DNA of 64,000 bases from JAIBJN01 sp963847985 (GTDB lineage Bacteria; Actinomycetota; Thermoleophilia; Gaiellales; Gaiellaceae): contig CAWKBS010000006.1 in assembly GCA_963847985.1 (NCBI GenBank), positions 19,052 through 83,051 of the forward strand, read 5' to 3'. Position 1 is the stretch's first letter. Every line of letters begins with the position of its first letter. Position numbers and translations under genes: made by a program. The notes under the pieces are model-generated. The model did no database searches. It was not told the origin of the DNA and saw nothing but the letters and a program-made list of their open reading frames with translations. Shown here piece after piece: positions 18,282 to 25,858 of this stretch.

Positions 18282-18447
18282 GAGGGTTTGGCGGAGTTCC
18301 GCTCGTCGTCGGGGTGCGATGGTCGTTCTGAAACAAGGACGCAGGGAGCGTTCGTAGCTGGAGGCTACGGGCGCGACTGAGGACGCAGTCTTCAGGGCGA
18401 GCAGCGCGGCCCGGCGGCACAGTCGGTATTTCGCCAAGCCCTCCTAG
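18278..18447 (+). ncRNA. Dispersed structured-RNA candidate, copy 1
   Basis: This 170-base element exactly fills the gap between the stop codons of thyX and the anti-sigma gene. Terminal stem P1 pairs CTAGGAGGGTTTGGCG with CGCCAAGCCCTCCTAG, with one U-G wobble. P2 pairs GTCGTCGGG (18305-18313) with CCCGGCGGC (18410-18418), with two U-G wobbles. Hairpin P3 is a 12-bp stem at 18348-18374 with a GGA loop. Conserved single-stranded blocks are AAGGACGCAGGG before P3 and GACTGAGGACGC after it. The wobbles fit RNA made from the plus strand only. Copies 2 and 3 lie at 20323-20488 and 53513-53674. Confidence 0.65.
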
Positions 18448-19052
18448 AAGTCCGGGATCTCGGCTTCGAGCAGCGGCGGCGGCGGCTCGTCCCCGCGGTC
18501 GCCGGACGAGATGACCCAGGCGTCGAAGTCGCGGAACTGGTACGAGACCGTCATGCGGACGGTCGTCGTGCCCTCCCCGACGGCGAAGTAGCCGCAGGTG
18601 GCCGCCCACTCCCCGTCCTTCTCGAGCCAGAGCGCGTAGTCCTCACCGGGGTCGAGCCGCGGGAGCCCGGAGACGTCCATGAGCAGCTCGACGTTCCCGG
18701 AGTCCTCGTCGCGCTCGCCGACGCGGACGAGCGCCGCCGAGTTCGGCGCGCTCGCGGTCGGCGCCATGTCGACGGAGTAGTCGGTGACGAACCGGCTTCC
18801 GTTCCAGTGGCCGAGCGCGAAGAAGCTCGCGGCGAGGACGGCTGCGAACGCCAGTGCGACCGCAACGCGCCGGCGCCTCGGCGCGCGGCGGCTGAGCGGC
18901 ACCTCGGCGACGGCCTGCGTCAGGGTCGCCGGTACCTCGTGCGGTGGCGCGGGAACGTCGCGGAGCAGCGCGTCGACGCGCCGAAGCTGCTCGAGCTCCT
19001 CCGGCGGGAGGTCCCGGCCGACCAGCTCGCGGAGATCCGGCGGCTCCCTCAT
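18444..19052 (-). CDS. Anti-sigma factor (RskA-like, membrane-anchored)
   Basis: This 202-residue protein has a short cytoplasmic N-terminal region, one membrane helix (about residues 85-105, VAVALAFAAVLAASFFALGHW) and an extracytoplasmic domain. That domain (ALVRVGERDEDSGNVELLMDVSGLPRLDPGEDYALWLEKDGE) matches the sensor domain of anti-sigma-K factors. The start overlaps the sigma-factor stop by four bases (ATGA), the standard arrangement of an ECF sigma and its regulator. It probably holds the sigma factor inactive until an envelope signal arrives. The longer frame upstream to 19370 only overlaps the sigma gene. Confidence 0.88.
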   Translation of the reverse strand: MREPPDLRELVGRDLPPEELEQLRRVDALLRDVPAPPHEVPATLTQAVAEVPLSRRAPRRRRVAVALAFAAVLAASFFALGHWNGSRFVTDYSVDMAPTASAPNSAALVRVGERDEDSGNVELLMDVSGLPRLDPGEDYALWLEKDGEWAATCGYFAVGEGTTTVRMTVSYQFRDFDAWVISSGDRGDEPPPPLLEAEIPDF

Positions 19053-19603
19053 GGTCTCACCTCGTCGAGGAGACCCGCCAGGCGGGCCAGCCCCGTGCGT
19101 GTTCGCGTCTTCACGGTGCCGAGCGGGACGTCGAGATAGCTGGCGATCTCCGCCTGCGAGAGGCCGCTCCAGTAGGCCAGCTCGAGCACGGCGCGCTCCC
19201 GCTCGGGAAGCTGCTCGAGGGCGGCGTGGACACGCCAGGCGAGCCAGGCGCCCTCCGCTTGCTCGTCCGGCCCGGCCTCGATGCTCGCCTCCTCCGGCAC
19301 CTCGATGGCCGGCTCGCGCCGCTGGCGCGCGCGGTCGATGATCGCGTGCCGAGCGACCGCGTAGAGCCATGCGGAGGCCGAGCCGCGCTCGGACCGGTAG
19401 CTCCGCGCCGAGCGCCAGACGGCCGCGAAGGTCTCCTGCGCCGCCTCCTCGGCCCGGCCGTTGTCCCCGAGTTGGCGCATGGCCATTGCGAGGACCGGCC
19501 GCGCGAAGCGGCGGTACAACTCGGTGAACGCGTCCCGATCCCCCCCGGCGACGCGCTCGATTAGCCGGGAATCGCTCTCGGCCGTGGCCACGGCGACAGA
19601 CAT
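19049..19603 (-). CDS. ECF RNA polymerase sigma factor (SigK-like)
   Basis: This is a 184-residue sigma-70 family protein with region 2 (AFTELYRRFARPVLAMAMRQLG ... AQETFAAVWRSARSYRSERGSASAWLY, abbreviated) and region 4 (LPERERAVLELAYWSGLSQAEIA followed by GTVKTRTRTGL). It lacks region 3, as do ECF factors. Coupling to an RskA-like anti-sigma indicates the SigK-type group. The start is ATG 19603. Upstream, a TATAGC box and an inverted repeat (19624-19647) could serve autoregulation. Confidence 0.92.
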   Translation of the reverse strand: MSVAVATAESDSRLIERVAGGDRDAFTELYRRFARPVLAMAMRQLGDNGRAEEAAQETFAAVWRSARSYRSERGSASAWLYAVARHAIIDRARQRREPAIEVPEEASIEAGPDEQAEGAWLAWRVHAALEQLPERERAVLELAYWSGLSQAEIASYLDVPLGTVKTRTRTGLARLAGLLDEVRP

Positions 19604-19623
19604 ATACGCCACCGCTATACGAA

Positions 19624-19647
19624 ACACAAGCGGTGAACGGTTTGTGT
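19624..19647 (-). promoter_or_regulatory. Inverted repeat upstream of the ECF sigma gene
   Basis: ACACAA (19624-19629) and TTGTGT (19642-19647) form a 6-bp inverted repeat with a 12-base spacer, just upstream of a TATAGC box before the sigma-factor start. It could be an operator or part of the self-recognised promoter. Confidence 0.4.
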
Positions 19648-19655
19648 CCGCATGG

Positions 19656-20309
19656 TTACCGGAGTAATCGACCGCCGTCGACGACGAGCGAAGTCCCTGT
19701 GACGAACGATGGCGCCGACGAGGTAGACGACCGCCGCTGCGACGTCGTCCGGAGAGCCGACCCGGCCGAGCAGGGTCTCGGCGGCGCGCCGCTCCTCCTG
19801 CTCCGGCTCGACGGCGACCGGCCCCGGCGCGATCCCGCAGACGCGGACGTCCGGCGCGAGGGCCCGCGCGAGCACGCGGGTGAGCATCGCCTGGGCCGCC
19901 TTGGCCGCGCAGTGGGGCGCGAACGAGGGCCAGGGCTGATAGGCGGCGACGTCCTCGAGGAGGACGAGGAGGCCGAGCTCGGAGGCGCGCAGGTGGGGCG
20001 CCGCCGCCTGGGCGACGAAGAAGCTCCCTTTCGCAGTGGCGCCGAAGGCGGCGTCCCAGTCCTGCTCGGACACCTCCTCGACCTCCGCGGCGCAAAGCCG
20101 TCGGAGGCGGCGTGCACGACGAGGTCGAGCCGCCGAGCTCGGCGGCGGCCCGCTCGACGAGCCCTCTGGCTCCGGCCGCGGATCGCGAGGTCGCCGTCCC
20201 GTCTGCCGGCCGCGAGAACGCGGAACCCGTCAGCGTCGAGCCGCGCGGCGATCGCGCTCCCAACGCGCCCGGTCCCGCCGGTGACGAGTGCAGCTCGGGA
20301 GTCGGTCAC
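19656..20309 (-). pseudogene. Short-chain dehydrogenase/reductase, broken by four compensating indels
   Basis: Pieces of a single SDR protein lie in three frames: the cofactor motif ALVTGGTGRVGSAIA, then AAGARGLVERAAAELGG, LDLVVHAASDGFAP, SEQDWDAAFGATAKGSFFVAQAAA to RVGSPDDVAAAVVYLVG, and finally SFVTGTSLVVDGGRLLR. Single-base shifts near 20180 (+1), 20131 (-1), 20087 (-1) and 19710 (+1) would join them. No stop codon interrupts the pieces. The catalytic YxxxK reads HCAAK, so the tyrosine is absent and the enzyme may be of an atypical SDR type. GTG 20309 has TATGGT seven bases upstream; ATG 20321 is the alternative. Confidence 0.75.
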
Positions 20310-20322
20310 CCCCGGAACCATA

Positions 20323-20488
20323 AGAGCTTCTAACGCAATGAGGAGCGATGCCGACTGGCCGCACTGGGCGTCCCGAGGCTGCGTCCTCAGTCGCGCCCAT
20401 ACCTCTGCAGGTATGAGCGCTCCCTGCGTCCTTCCCTCGAACCACCCAGCGCACCCAGTCGGCGCGTCATCATTGCGTCAGAAACTCT
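20323..20488 (-). ncRNA. Dispersed structured-RNA candidate, copy 2
   Basis: Read on the minus strand this copy has a 20-bp P1 (AGAGTTTCTGACGCAATGA paired with TCATTGCGTTAGAAGCTCT, two wobbles). P2 is a perfect 9-bp helix (GCCGACTGG at 20463-20455 with CCAGTCGGC at 20358-20350), continued by GCGCTGGG/CCCAGTGC. The 12-bp P3 hairpin is at 20420-20393. The stems differ in sequence from copies 1 and 3 but keep pairing, while AAGGACGCAGGG and GACTGAGGACGC flanking P3 are unchanged. It ends two bases before the SDR ATG at 20321. Confidence 0.65.
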
Positions 20489-20527
20489 AAGCTCACGCGC
20501 GCGTAAACGAGTCGACGAAAGGCTGGC

Positions 20528-21148
20528 ATGGCGACCTTGGCTTTCAACCGGGCGGAGATCGCGGCGCGCGAGCTCAACCCCGAGCTCCTCGAGATGGACG
20601 GCATCTCCCGCGCCTCGGTCGAGGCGCACTACAAGCTCTACCAGGGCTACGTGGCGAAGCGGAACGAGATCCTGGCCAAGCTCGGCGAGGTCGACCTCGC
20701 CGCCGCGAACCAGGTCTACTCGGAGATCCGCGCGCTGAAGGTCGACCTCACGTTCGCCATCGGCGGCGTCAAGAACCACGAGATCTACTTCGCGCACCTC
20801 GGCGGCGGGGGCGGGAGCCCGGACGGCGCCGTCGGCGAGCTGATCGCCCGCGACTTCGGCAGCGCGGACAACTGGCGCGCCGACCTGAAGGCGACGGGGA
20901 TGGCCGGCCGCGGCTGGGCCTGGACCGCGTACGACTTCGACGAGCAGCGGCTCTTCAACTACGTCGGCGACGCCCAGAACACGTTCCCGATCTGGAACGC
21001 GGCGCCGCTCGTCGCGCTCGACGTCTACGAGCACGCCTACTTCCTCGACTACCAGACCGACCGCGCGTCCTACATCGAGGCGTTCTTCGGGAACCTCGAC
21101 TGGAACGTCGTGAACGACTGGGTGGCCGGGTACGGCATCACACCCTAG
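20528..21148 (+). CDS. Iron/manganese superoxide dismutase family protein
   Basis: This 206-residue protein has the four expected metal ligands: His34 (AHYKLYQGYV), His84 (NHEIYFAH), Asp165 and His169 (ALDVYEHAYFLDY). It converts superoxide to peroxide and oxygen in the cytoplasm. Compared with typical SodA/SodB, the second histidine of the HHxxHH motif is missing (AHYKLY) and a Gly-rich loop GGGGGSPDG follows His90. It is thus a diverged member, and metal choice cannot be read from sequence. GAAAGG precedes the ATG. Confidence 0.88.
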   Translation: MATLAFNRAEIAARELNPELLEMDGISRASVEAHYKLYQGYVAKRNEILAKLGEVDLAAANQVYSEIRALKVDLTFAIGGVKNHEIYFAHLGGGGGSPDGAVGELIARDFGSADNWRADLKATGMAGRGWAWTAYDFDEQRLFNYVGDAQNTFPIWNAAPLVALDVYEHAYFLDYQTDRASYIEAFFGNLDWNVVNDWVAGYGITP

Positions 21149-21313
21149 ATGCCCGTCCAGGCAATGCACGCCGCACCTCTGCCTCACGATCACGCGGCGC
21201 CTGAGCCCACCCTCGCCCTCACCAAGGCTTCCTCAGCCTTGGCTTCGGTCGAGTGCAGGCTCAGGCTTGGTGCTCGCGACGCAGACGCACAGCAGCATCA
21301 CCTGGAAGGGCAT
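21149..21313 (+). promoter_or_regulatory. Structured leader masking the plsY ribosome site
   Basis: The whole sodA-plsY gap folds. P1 pairs 21149-21161 (ATGCCCGTCCAGG) with 21301-21313 (CCTGGAAGGGCAT), 12 of 13 pairs; its 3' strand contains the plsY ribosome site GGAAGGG and the first base of the TTG start. P2 is a perfect 8-bp helix (21200-21207 with 21258-21265) and P3 a perfect 8-bp hairpin (21222-21242). CACCAAG (21220-21226) can instead pair with CTTGGTG (21266-21272), which excludes P3. This is a riboswitch-like layout; no known class is recognised. Confidence 0.5.
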
Positions 21314-21963
21314 TGACTGACATCCTTCTCATCGCCGCGGGCTACGTCCTCGGCAGCATGCCGTGGGGGTACTGGCTCCCGCGCCTGCTCCGCGGCGTCG
21401 ACATGCGGACGCTGGGGAGCGGAAACCCGGGCGCTACGAACGTCTGGCGGACGCTCGGGTTCAAGTTCGGGATCGCGGTCGCGCTGCTCGACATTGCCAA
21501 GGGCTCGGCCGCCGCGCTGCTTGGCCTCTGGCTGGGCGGCGACCTCGTCGGCGTGCTCGCCGGCGTGGCCGCGATGGTCGGGCACTGGCGCCCGCTCTTC
21601 CTCGGGTTCGCGCGCGGAGGGAAGATGGTGGCGACGACGGGCGGCGTCGCCCTCGCGGTCGCTCCCCTGCCGGCCCTCTCGGCCGCGGGCGTCTGGCTCG
21701 TCGTCTTCTTCGTCTTCCGCTACGCGTCCGTGTCGTCCATCGCCGCCGCGATCTCGCTCCCGCTCTGGGCACTCCTCTACGGCGCCTCGTGGCCGGTGGT
21801 CGCCTTCACCGCCGGCGCCGCTGTGGCGATCATCGTCCTCCACCGGACGAACATCCGCCGCCTGCTGGCCGGCGAGGAGCACCGGATCGAGCTCCACCGC
21901 CCCCGCCTTGGCGGCAAGAGCGCGCCGCCCCCCAACCCGCCGCTTCCCTCGAACCACGTCTGA
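21313..21963 (+). CDS. plsY: Acyl-phosphate:glycerol-3-phosphate acyltransferase PlsY
   Basis: PlsY is the membrane enzyme that transfers an acyl group from acyl-phosphate to glycerol-3-phosphate, the first step of phospholipid synthesis. The 216-residue protein has several membrane helices and the three family motifs: GSGNPGATNVWRT, GHWRPLFLGFARGGKMVATTGG and RYASVSSI. TTG 21313 is chosen because it gives the normal N-terminus (TDILLIAAGYVLGSMPWGYWL) and has GGAAGGG a few bases upstream. The longer frame to 21253 lies inside the folded leader. The C-terminus is proline-rich. Confidence 0.93.
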   Translation: MTDILLIAAGYVLGSMPWGYWLPRLLRGVDMRTLGSGNPGATNVWRTLGFKFGIAVALLDIAKGSAAALLGLWLGGDLVGVLAGVAAMVGHWRPLFLGFARGGKMVATTGGVALAVAPLPALSAAGVWLVVFFVFRYASVSSIAAAISLPLWALLYGASWPVVAFTAGAAVAIIVLHRTNIRRLLAGEEHRIELHRPRLGGKSAPPPNPPLPSNHV

Positions 21964-22022
21964 GCCCCAAGTAACAGTCTGTTACTTGGCCGGGGGCCTC
22001 GAGGCTCGCCCGCCGCCTTGAC

Positions 22023-23006
22023 TCAGACGGCGCGGAGCCAGTCGCGCAGCTCCGTGTGGCGCGCCGAGTGGCCGCCGTTCGCCAGCTCGGCGCGCAGCTC
22101 GCCGACGGTGCCGAAGCGCTCGGCGAGCACGTCGTGGTTGTGGATCGTCTCGAAGTTGACCTGGCGGGCGAGGACGAAGTCCTCGTCGCCGAGCTCGCCG
22201 TAGGCCTCGAGGGCGCCCTTGACCATGAGCCGCACCGAGTCCTCGACGAAGCGGGGAGAGAGGTGCGCGTGCTCGACCACGAACAGCTCGTCGGGGCGCT
22301 TGAGGAGCTCGTAGACCGGAGAGCTCATCGAGCTCTCGACCAGCTCGACGAGATCCTCCGCGTCGAGGCGCAGGTCGGTGCCGAGATACAGCGTCCCGCG
22401 GCCGCGCTGGTTGTGCGTGGCCAGCGGGACGAGCTCGAGGATGCGCTCGACGTCGGCCTCCTCGAAGCCGGCCTCGCCGAGCCGCTCGGCCGCCTGGTCG
22501 CGGACGAGGCCCTGCGCGCACGGGCAGGCGTTGATCCCGGTCGCCTCGACGCCGACGAGCCGGCGCGCCGCCGTGCGCGACGCGGCCGCGAGCCCGATCA
22601 GGGTCACCAGCTCCTGGGTGCGGAGCCCGGTGACCGGCGTCGTGCGCTCGATGGGGTAGCGGGCGGCGATCCTCACCTCGGCGCGCAGCGCGTCCTGCCG
22701 CTCGACGATGTGCTTGGCGATGTGCTCGGCGAGCCTCTCGACGAGGAGCATCTCGCCGATGACCAGCTCGTCGATCGCCTCCTCGAAGAGCTCCGGGAAG
22801 CGCGACATGTGCACGCCCTTGCGCGCGAGGTCGAGGTCGACGAAGCAGTCGATCTCGGCCGAGACGAGCGCGTCGCGGCCACGGTGCTGCATCCGCACGG
22901 CCTTCTGCACGCCGGTCACGCCCGCGCGCGAGATCCCGAGCTGCACGTCGGGCACCGAGGCCTGCATGTCAACTGTTCCGGTCGTGCCCGTTAGTCTCCG
23001 CTCCAT
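22023..23006 (-). CDS. folE2: GTP cyclohydrolase I, type IB (FolE2/MptA family)
   Basis: This enzyme opens GTP to dihydroneopterin triphosphate in folate synthesis, using varied divalent metals instead of obligate zinc. The protein matches FolE2 throughout: PDVQLGISRAGVTGVQKAVRM, HMSRFPELFEEAI, PVTGLRTQELV, the metal/cysteine segment INACPCAQ, THNQRGRGTLYL and FETIHNHD. ATG 23006 has TACGTT (23018-23013) six bases upstream, a leaderless pattern; ATG 22967 is the alternative. It shares overlapping -10 boxes with the divergent gene at 23032. With ThyX it forms part of a folate/thymidylate set in this region. Confidence 0.93.
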   Translation of the reverse strand: MERRLTGTTGTVDMQASVPDVQLGISRAGVTGVQKAVRMQHRGRDALVSAEIDCFVDLDLARKGVHMSRFPELFEEAIDELVIGEMLLVERLAEHIAKHIVERQDALRAEVRIAARYPIERTTPVTGLRTQELVTLIGLAAASRTAARRLVGVEATGINACPCAQGLVRDQAAERLGEAGFEEADVERILELVPLATHNQRGRGTLYLGTDLRLDAEDLVELVESSMSSPVYELLKRPDELFVVEHAHLSPRFVEDSVRLMVKGALEAYGELGDEDFVLARQVNFETIHNHDVLAERFGTVGELRAELANGGHSARHTELRDWLRAV

Positions 23007-23031
23007 CCGGAGAACGTAGCAGCCCAGTGAC

Positions 23032-23622
23032 ATGACCAACGATCGCCGATTCCCCGAGCTCGTCTCGGTCGCGTGCCACGACATCCTGACGCCGCTGGCG
23101 ACCGTCTACGGCTTCGCCCGGACGCTGGAGCAGCTCCCGCTGGAGGCGCCCGCGCCCCGCTACGTGGAGATGATCGGCGCGGCCTCGGCCCAGATCGACG
23201 ACCTCGTCGACCAGCTCAGGCTCGTGGCCCGCATCGAGGCGGGCACGTACGACCCGCTGCTCGTCGAGCGCGACTCGCTGGAGCTGGCGGGCGAGGCGGC
23301 CGAGCGGCTCGAGGAAGGAAGGCTGACCGTGGCCGGGCGGGGCGGGGCGGTCCTGGTCGACCCGGAGCCGGCGGCCCGCGCGCTCTCCCAGCTCGCCCGC
23401 GCCGCGGCGCGCTTCGGCGGCCACGACAGCGTCTCGCTGGAGGTCGACGGCACGCAGCTCGTGCTCTCGCCCCTCTCGCGCAGCGCCAGGCCGGTCGTGC
23501 TGGGCGAGGAAGCGCGGGAGCTTGCCGCGCCCGCGGCGGCGATGCTCATCGTGGCCATCGGCGGCGAGCTCGAGGCCCGCGACGACGACCTGTTGATCCG
23601 CCTTCGGGCTAGCGGTTCCTGA
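23032..23622 (+). CDS. Histidine-kinase-like protein with HisKA helix and a reduced ATPase part
   Basis: This 196-residue soluble protein begins almost directly with a dimerisation/phosphoacceptor helix: VACHDILTPLATVYGFARTL, where His precedes DxxTPL as in HisKA. A second helix (IDDLVDQLRLVARIEAG) follows. The rest (RALSQLARAAARFGGHDSVSLEVDG ... MLIVAIGGELEA) resembles a HATPase domain in outline, but the N box and G boxes are not recognisable. It may be a phosphotransfer protein or a degenerate kinase. No input domain is present. A TAGCAG box overlaps the folE2 promoter. Confidence 0.7.
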   Translation: MTNDRRFPELVSVACHDILTPLATVYGFARTLEQLPLEAPAPRYVEMIGAASAQIDDLVDQLRLVARIEAGTYDPLLVERDSLELAGEAAERLEEGRLTVAGRGGAVLVDPEPAARALSQLARAAARFGGHDSVSLEVDGTQLVLSPLSRSARPVVLGEEARELAAPAAAMLIVAIGGELEARDDDLLIRLRASGS

Positions 23623-24235
23623 ACGGATCGACGTAGACGTCGTCGATCTGCCAGGCGGCGCCGAGGCCGAGCGGCTTGAAGCGGAACGCGACCGCCAGCT
23701 CGCCGTTCTCGCCGAGCGCGGAGAGGAAGTCGGCCAGCACGAGGCCGGGGAGCGAGGGATGCCACGCCTTCGGGCCCGTGTCCACGCCGGCCGGGAGGAC
23801 GAGGACACCGCCCGTGAGCGGGTTCTCGATCAGCGCCTCGACGAGCAGGCTCGAGAACAGCGGCGTGCCGCGGTTCTTGGCGAAGTAGCGCACGGTGGGG
23901 TGGAGGAGCTGGACGCACATGGGCCGCGTCGTCGCCGAGCTGCCCGCGGGCAGGTACAAGGAGCGCGAGTCGTCGGCGCCGCCGACGAAGAAGGACTCAT
24001 TGCCCTCGACGACCTGCGCGCCGCCGGTCAGCCGCCACTCCGAGGCGCCGCTCTCGAGGCCTCCGTTGGGCGCGAGCACGTAGCGCATCGGGTCGAGCCA
24101 GCGCTGGAACGGCTGCTCCACCGTGCGGCCCTCGCACGGCGCGGCCGAGTCGCCGAATCCGCCGGCGTGGGCCGGGGCCGCCAGTGCGAGTGACGCGATG
24201 AGCGCGAGTACGACGTGCCGCAACAGAACCTTCAT
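23609..24235 (-). CDS. Secreted protein of unknown function
   Basis: This 208-residue protein has a signal peptide (MKVLLRHVVLALIASLALAAPAHA) and a mature domain that reads like a single jelly-roll/carbohydrate-binding fold. It contains PNGGLESGASEWRLTGGAQVVEGNESF, RSLYLPAGSSATT and a terminal LGAAWQIDDVYVDPF; the paired themes NGGLE...W and W-IDDVYVDP are common in secreted actinobacterial carbohydrate-binding-like modules. Two cysteines could form a disulfide. ATG 24235 has AAGGAGAG upstream. It overlaps the end of the HisKA-like gene by 14 bases. Confidence 0.72.
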   Translation of the reverse strand: MKVLLRHVVLALIASLALAAPAHAGGFGDSAAPCEGRTVEQPFQRWLDPMRYVLAPNGGLESGASEWRLTGGAQVVEGNESFFVGGADDSRSLYLPAGSSATTRPMCVQLLHPTVRYFAKNRGTPLFSSLLVEALIENPLTGGVLVLPAGVDTGPKAWHPSLPGLVLADFLSALGENGELAVAFRFKPLGLGAAWQIDDVYVDPFRNR

Positions 24236-24375
24236 GACCGCAATCTCTCCTTGCCGCTGGAGTCTCAGTTTCTCCGTAACGTCCCGCCGCGCATCCCTCG
24301 GATGAGTGAACCGGATCGTCACGATCCCCCGTTCGAGTGAGACCCGGGCCGCTCCGGCCTCCGAAGATCCGTGAG

Positions 24376-25710
24376 ATGACCGCGGCACCATCCCCTGCGG
24401 CTGAGCTCGACCCGCAGGCCGGCGGGCTGATCGAGGACGCCCGCGCCCGGGCGCCGGAGCGCCTGGGCGAGCGGGACTCGCGCGCCGCGCTCTTCGGGGC
24501 GGCCGCCTTTCTCGCGATCGCCGTCCCCTTCGCCTTCCTGGCACCGTCCGAGCGGACGGCCTCGCCGGGGGTCTTCCTGCTCCTCGTGCTCGCCTACGCG
24601 GTCGCCGCGCGCGTGGAGTTCGAGGTCGGCCCCGGCTTCGCGGTGCCGACCGAGATCGTCTTCGTCCCGATGCTCTTCCTCCTGCCGGTCGGCGTCGTGC
24701 CCCTCTGCGTCGCGCTGGGGTTCGTCCTCTGCGCGTCCGTGGACGTCGTCCGCGGGAAGGTGCACGGCGAGCGGGCGCTGCTCGAGATCTTCAGCGCCTG
24801 GCACGCGCTCGGCCCGGCGGCCGTGCTCGCGCTCGCCGGGGAGCCCGACCCCACGTGGGCAGTGCTCCCGGTCCTCGGCCTCGCGCTCACGGCGCAGTTC
24901 GGGCTCGACTTCGCCAGCTCGGCGGCCCGCGCCCGCTACGCCTTCGGCGTCCCCGCGCGCGAGCAGCTCCGCGCCACCGCGCCCGTGTTCCTCGTCGACA
25001 CGGCCCTCGCGCCGGCCGGCTTCCTCTTCGCGGTGGTCGCCTTCGACCAGCCCTACGCGCTCCTGCTCGTCCTGCCGCTCGTCGGCCTGCTCGCGTTCTT
25101 CGCGCAGGAGCGGACGCGCCGCATCGACCATGCCCTGGAGCTCGGGCGCGCCTACCGCGGCACCGCGCTCCTCCTCGGCGACGTGATCGAGGCGGACGAC
25201 ACCTATACCGGCACGCACAGCCGCGACGTGGTCGAGCTCGTGGTCGCCACCGCCGCCGAGCTCGGGCTCGACGCGAGGGCGCAGCGCGATGCCGAGCTCA
25301 CCGCGCTCCTGCACGACGTCGGCAAGATCCGCATCCCCGCGGAGATCATCAACAAGCCGGGAAAGCTGACGCCGGAGGAGCGCGCCGTGATCGAGACGCA
25401 CACCATCGAGGGCGAGCGCATGCTCGACCAGGTCGGCGGCCTCCTCGGCCGCGTCGGCCACCTCGTCCGCTCCTGCCACGAGCGCTGGGACGGCCAGGGC
25501 TACCCCGACGGGCTCGCCGGCGAGGAGACGCCGCTCGTCGCCCGCATCGTCTGCGCCTGCGACGCCTACAGCGCGATGACGACCGACCGCCCGTACCGCG
25601 CCGCCCGCACTCCGGAGGAAGCGCTCGCGGAGCTCGAGGTCTGCGCGGGGACGCAGTTCGATCCCGAGGTCGTGGCCGCGCTCGGCGTCGTCATCGCCCG
25701 CGGCCGCTAG
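24376..25710 (+). CDS. Membrane HD-GYP domain protein (putative c-di-GMP phosphodiesterase)
   Basis: The N-terminal half (to about residue 240) has seven or so hydrophobic helices. The C-terminal half is a full HD-GYP domain: LLHDVGKIRIPAEIINKPGKL, ETHTIEGERML, and the GYP motif HERWDGQGYPDGLAGEE, then CACDAYSAMTTDRPYR. HD-GYP proteins hydrolyse cyclic di-GMP with a di-iron or tri-iron site whose histidines are intact here. Given the type IV pilus cluster in the same window, a role in surface behaviour is plausible but unproven. ATG 24376 is taken as start; GTG 24337 is in the same frame. Confidence 0.88.
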   Translation: MTAAPSPAAELDPQAGGLIEDARARAPERLGERDSRAALFGAAAFLAIAVPFAFLAPSERTASPGVFLLLVLAYAVAARVEFEVGPGFAVPTEIVFVPMLFLLPVGVVPLCVALGFVLCASVDVVRGKVHGERALLEIFSAWHALGPAAVLALAGEPDPTWAVLPVLGLALTAQFGLDFASSAARARYAFGVPAREQLRATAPVFLVDTALAPAGFLFAVVAFDQPYALLLVLPLVGLLAFFAQERTRRIDHALELGRAYRGTALLLGDVIEADDTYTGTHSRDVVELVVATAAELGLDARAQRDAELTALLHDVGKIRIPAEIINKPGKLTPEERAVIETHTIEGERMLDQVGGLLGRVGHLVRSCHERWDGQGYPDGLAGEETPLVARIVCACDAYSAMTTDRPYRAARTPEEALAELEVCAGTQFDPEVVAALGVVIARGR

Positions 25711-25858
25711 CCGGCTCCGGCCTCGAACTCCTTCATCCGCGCGACGCCCCGGGCCGGGCCCCTTTTGGGTGAACCTGGGCTTAATCCCCCGTTCGCGGCC
25801 CCCTGGCCGAGGGATAGGGCCGTTGCGGCACGGCGGCCGCACGCCGATGGACGCGTGC

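Noticed and set aside
18278..18447. Cyclic di-GMP (GEMM) or other known riboswitch
   Set aside because: GGACGC blocks recall GEMM loosely, but the conserved core bases and stem order do not match any class I can recall.
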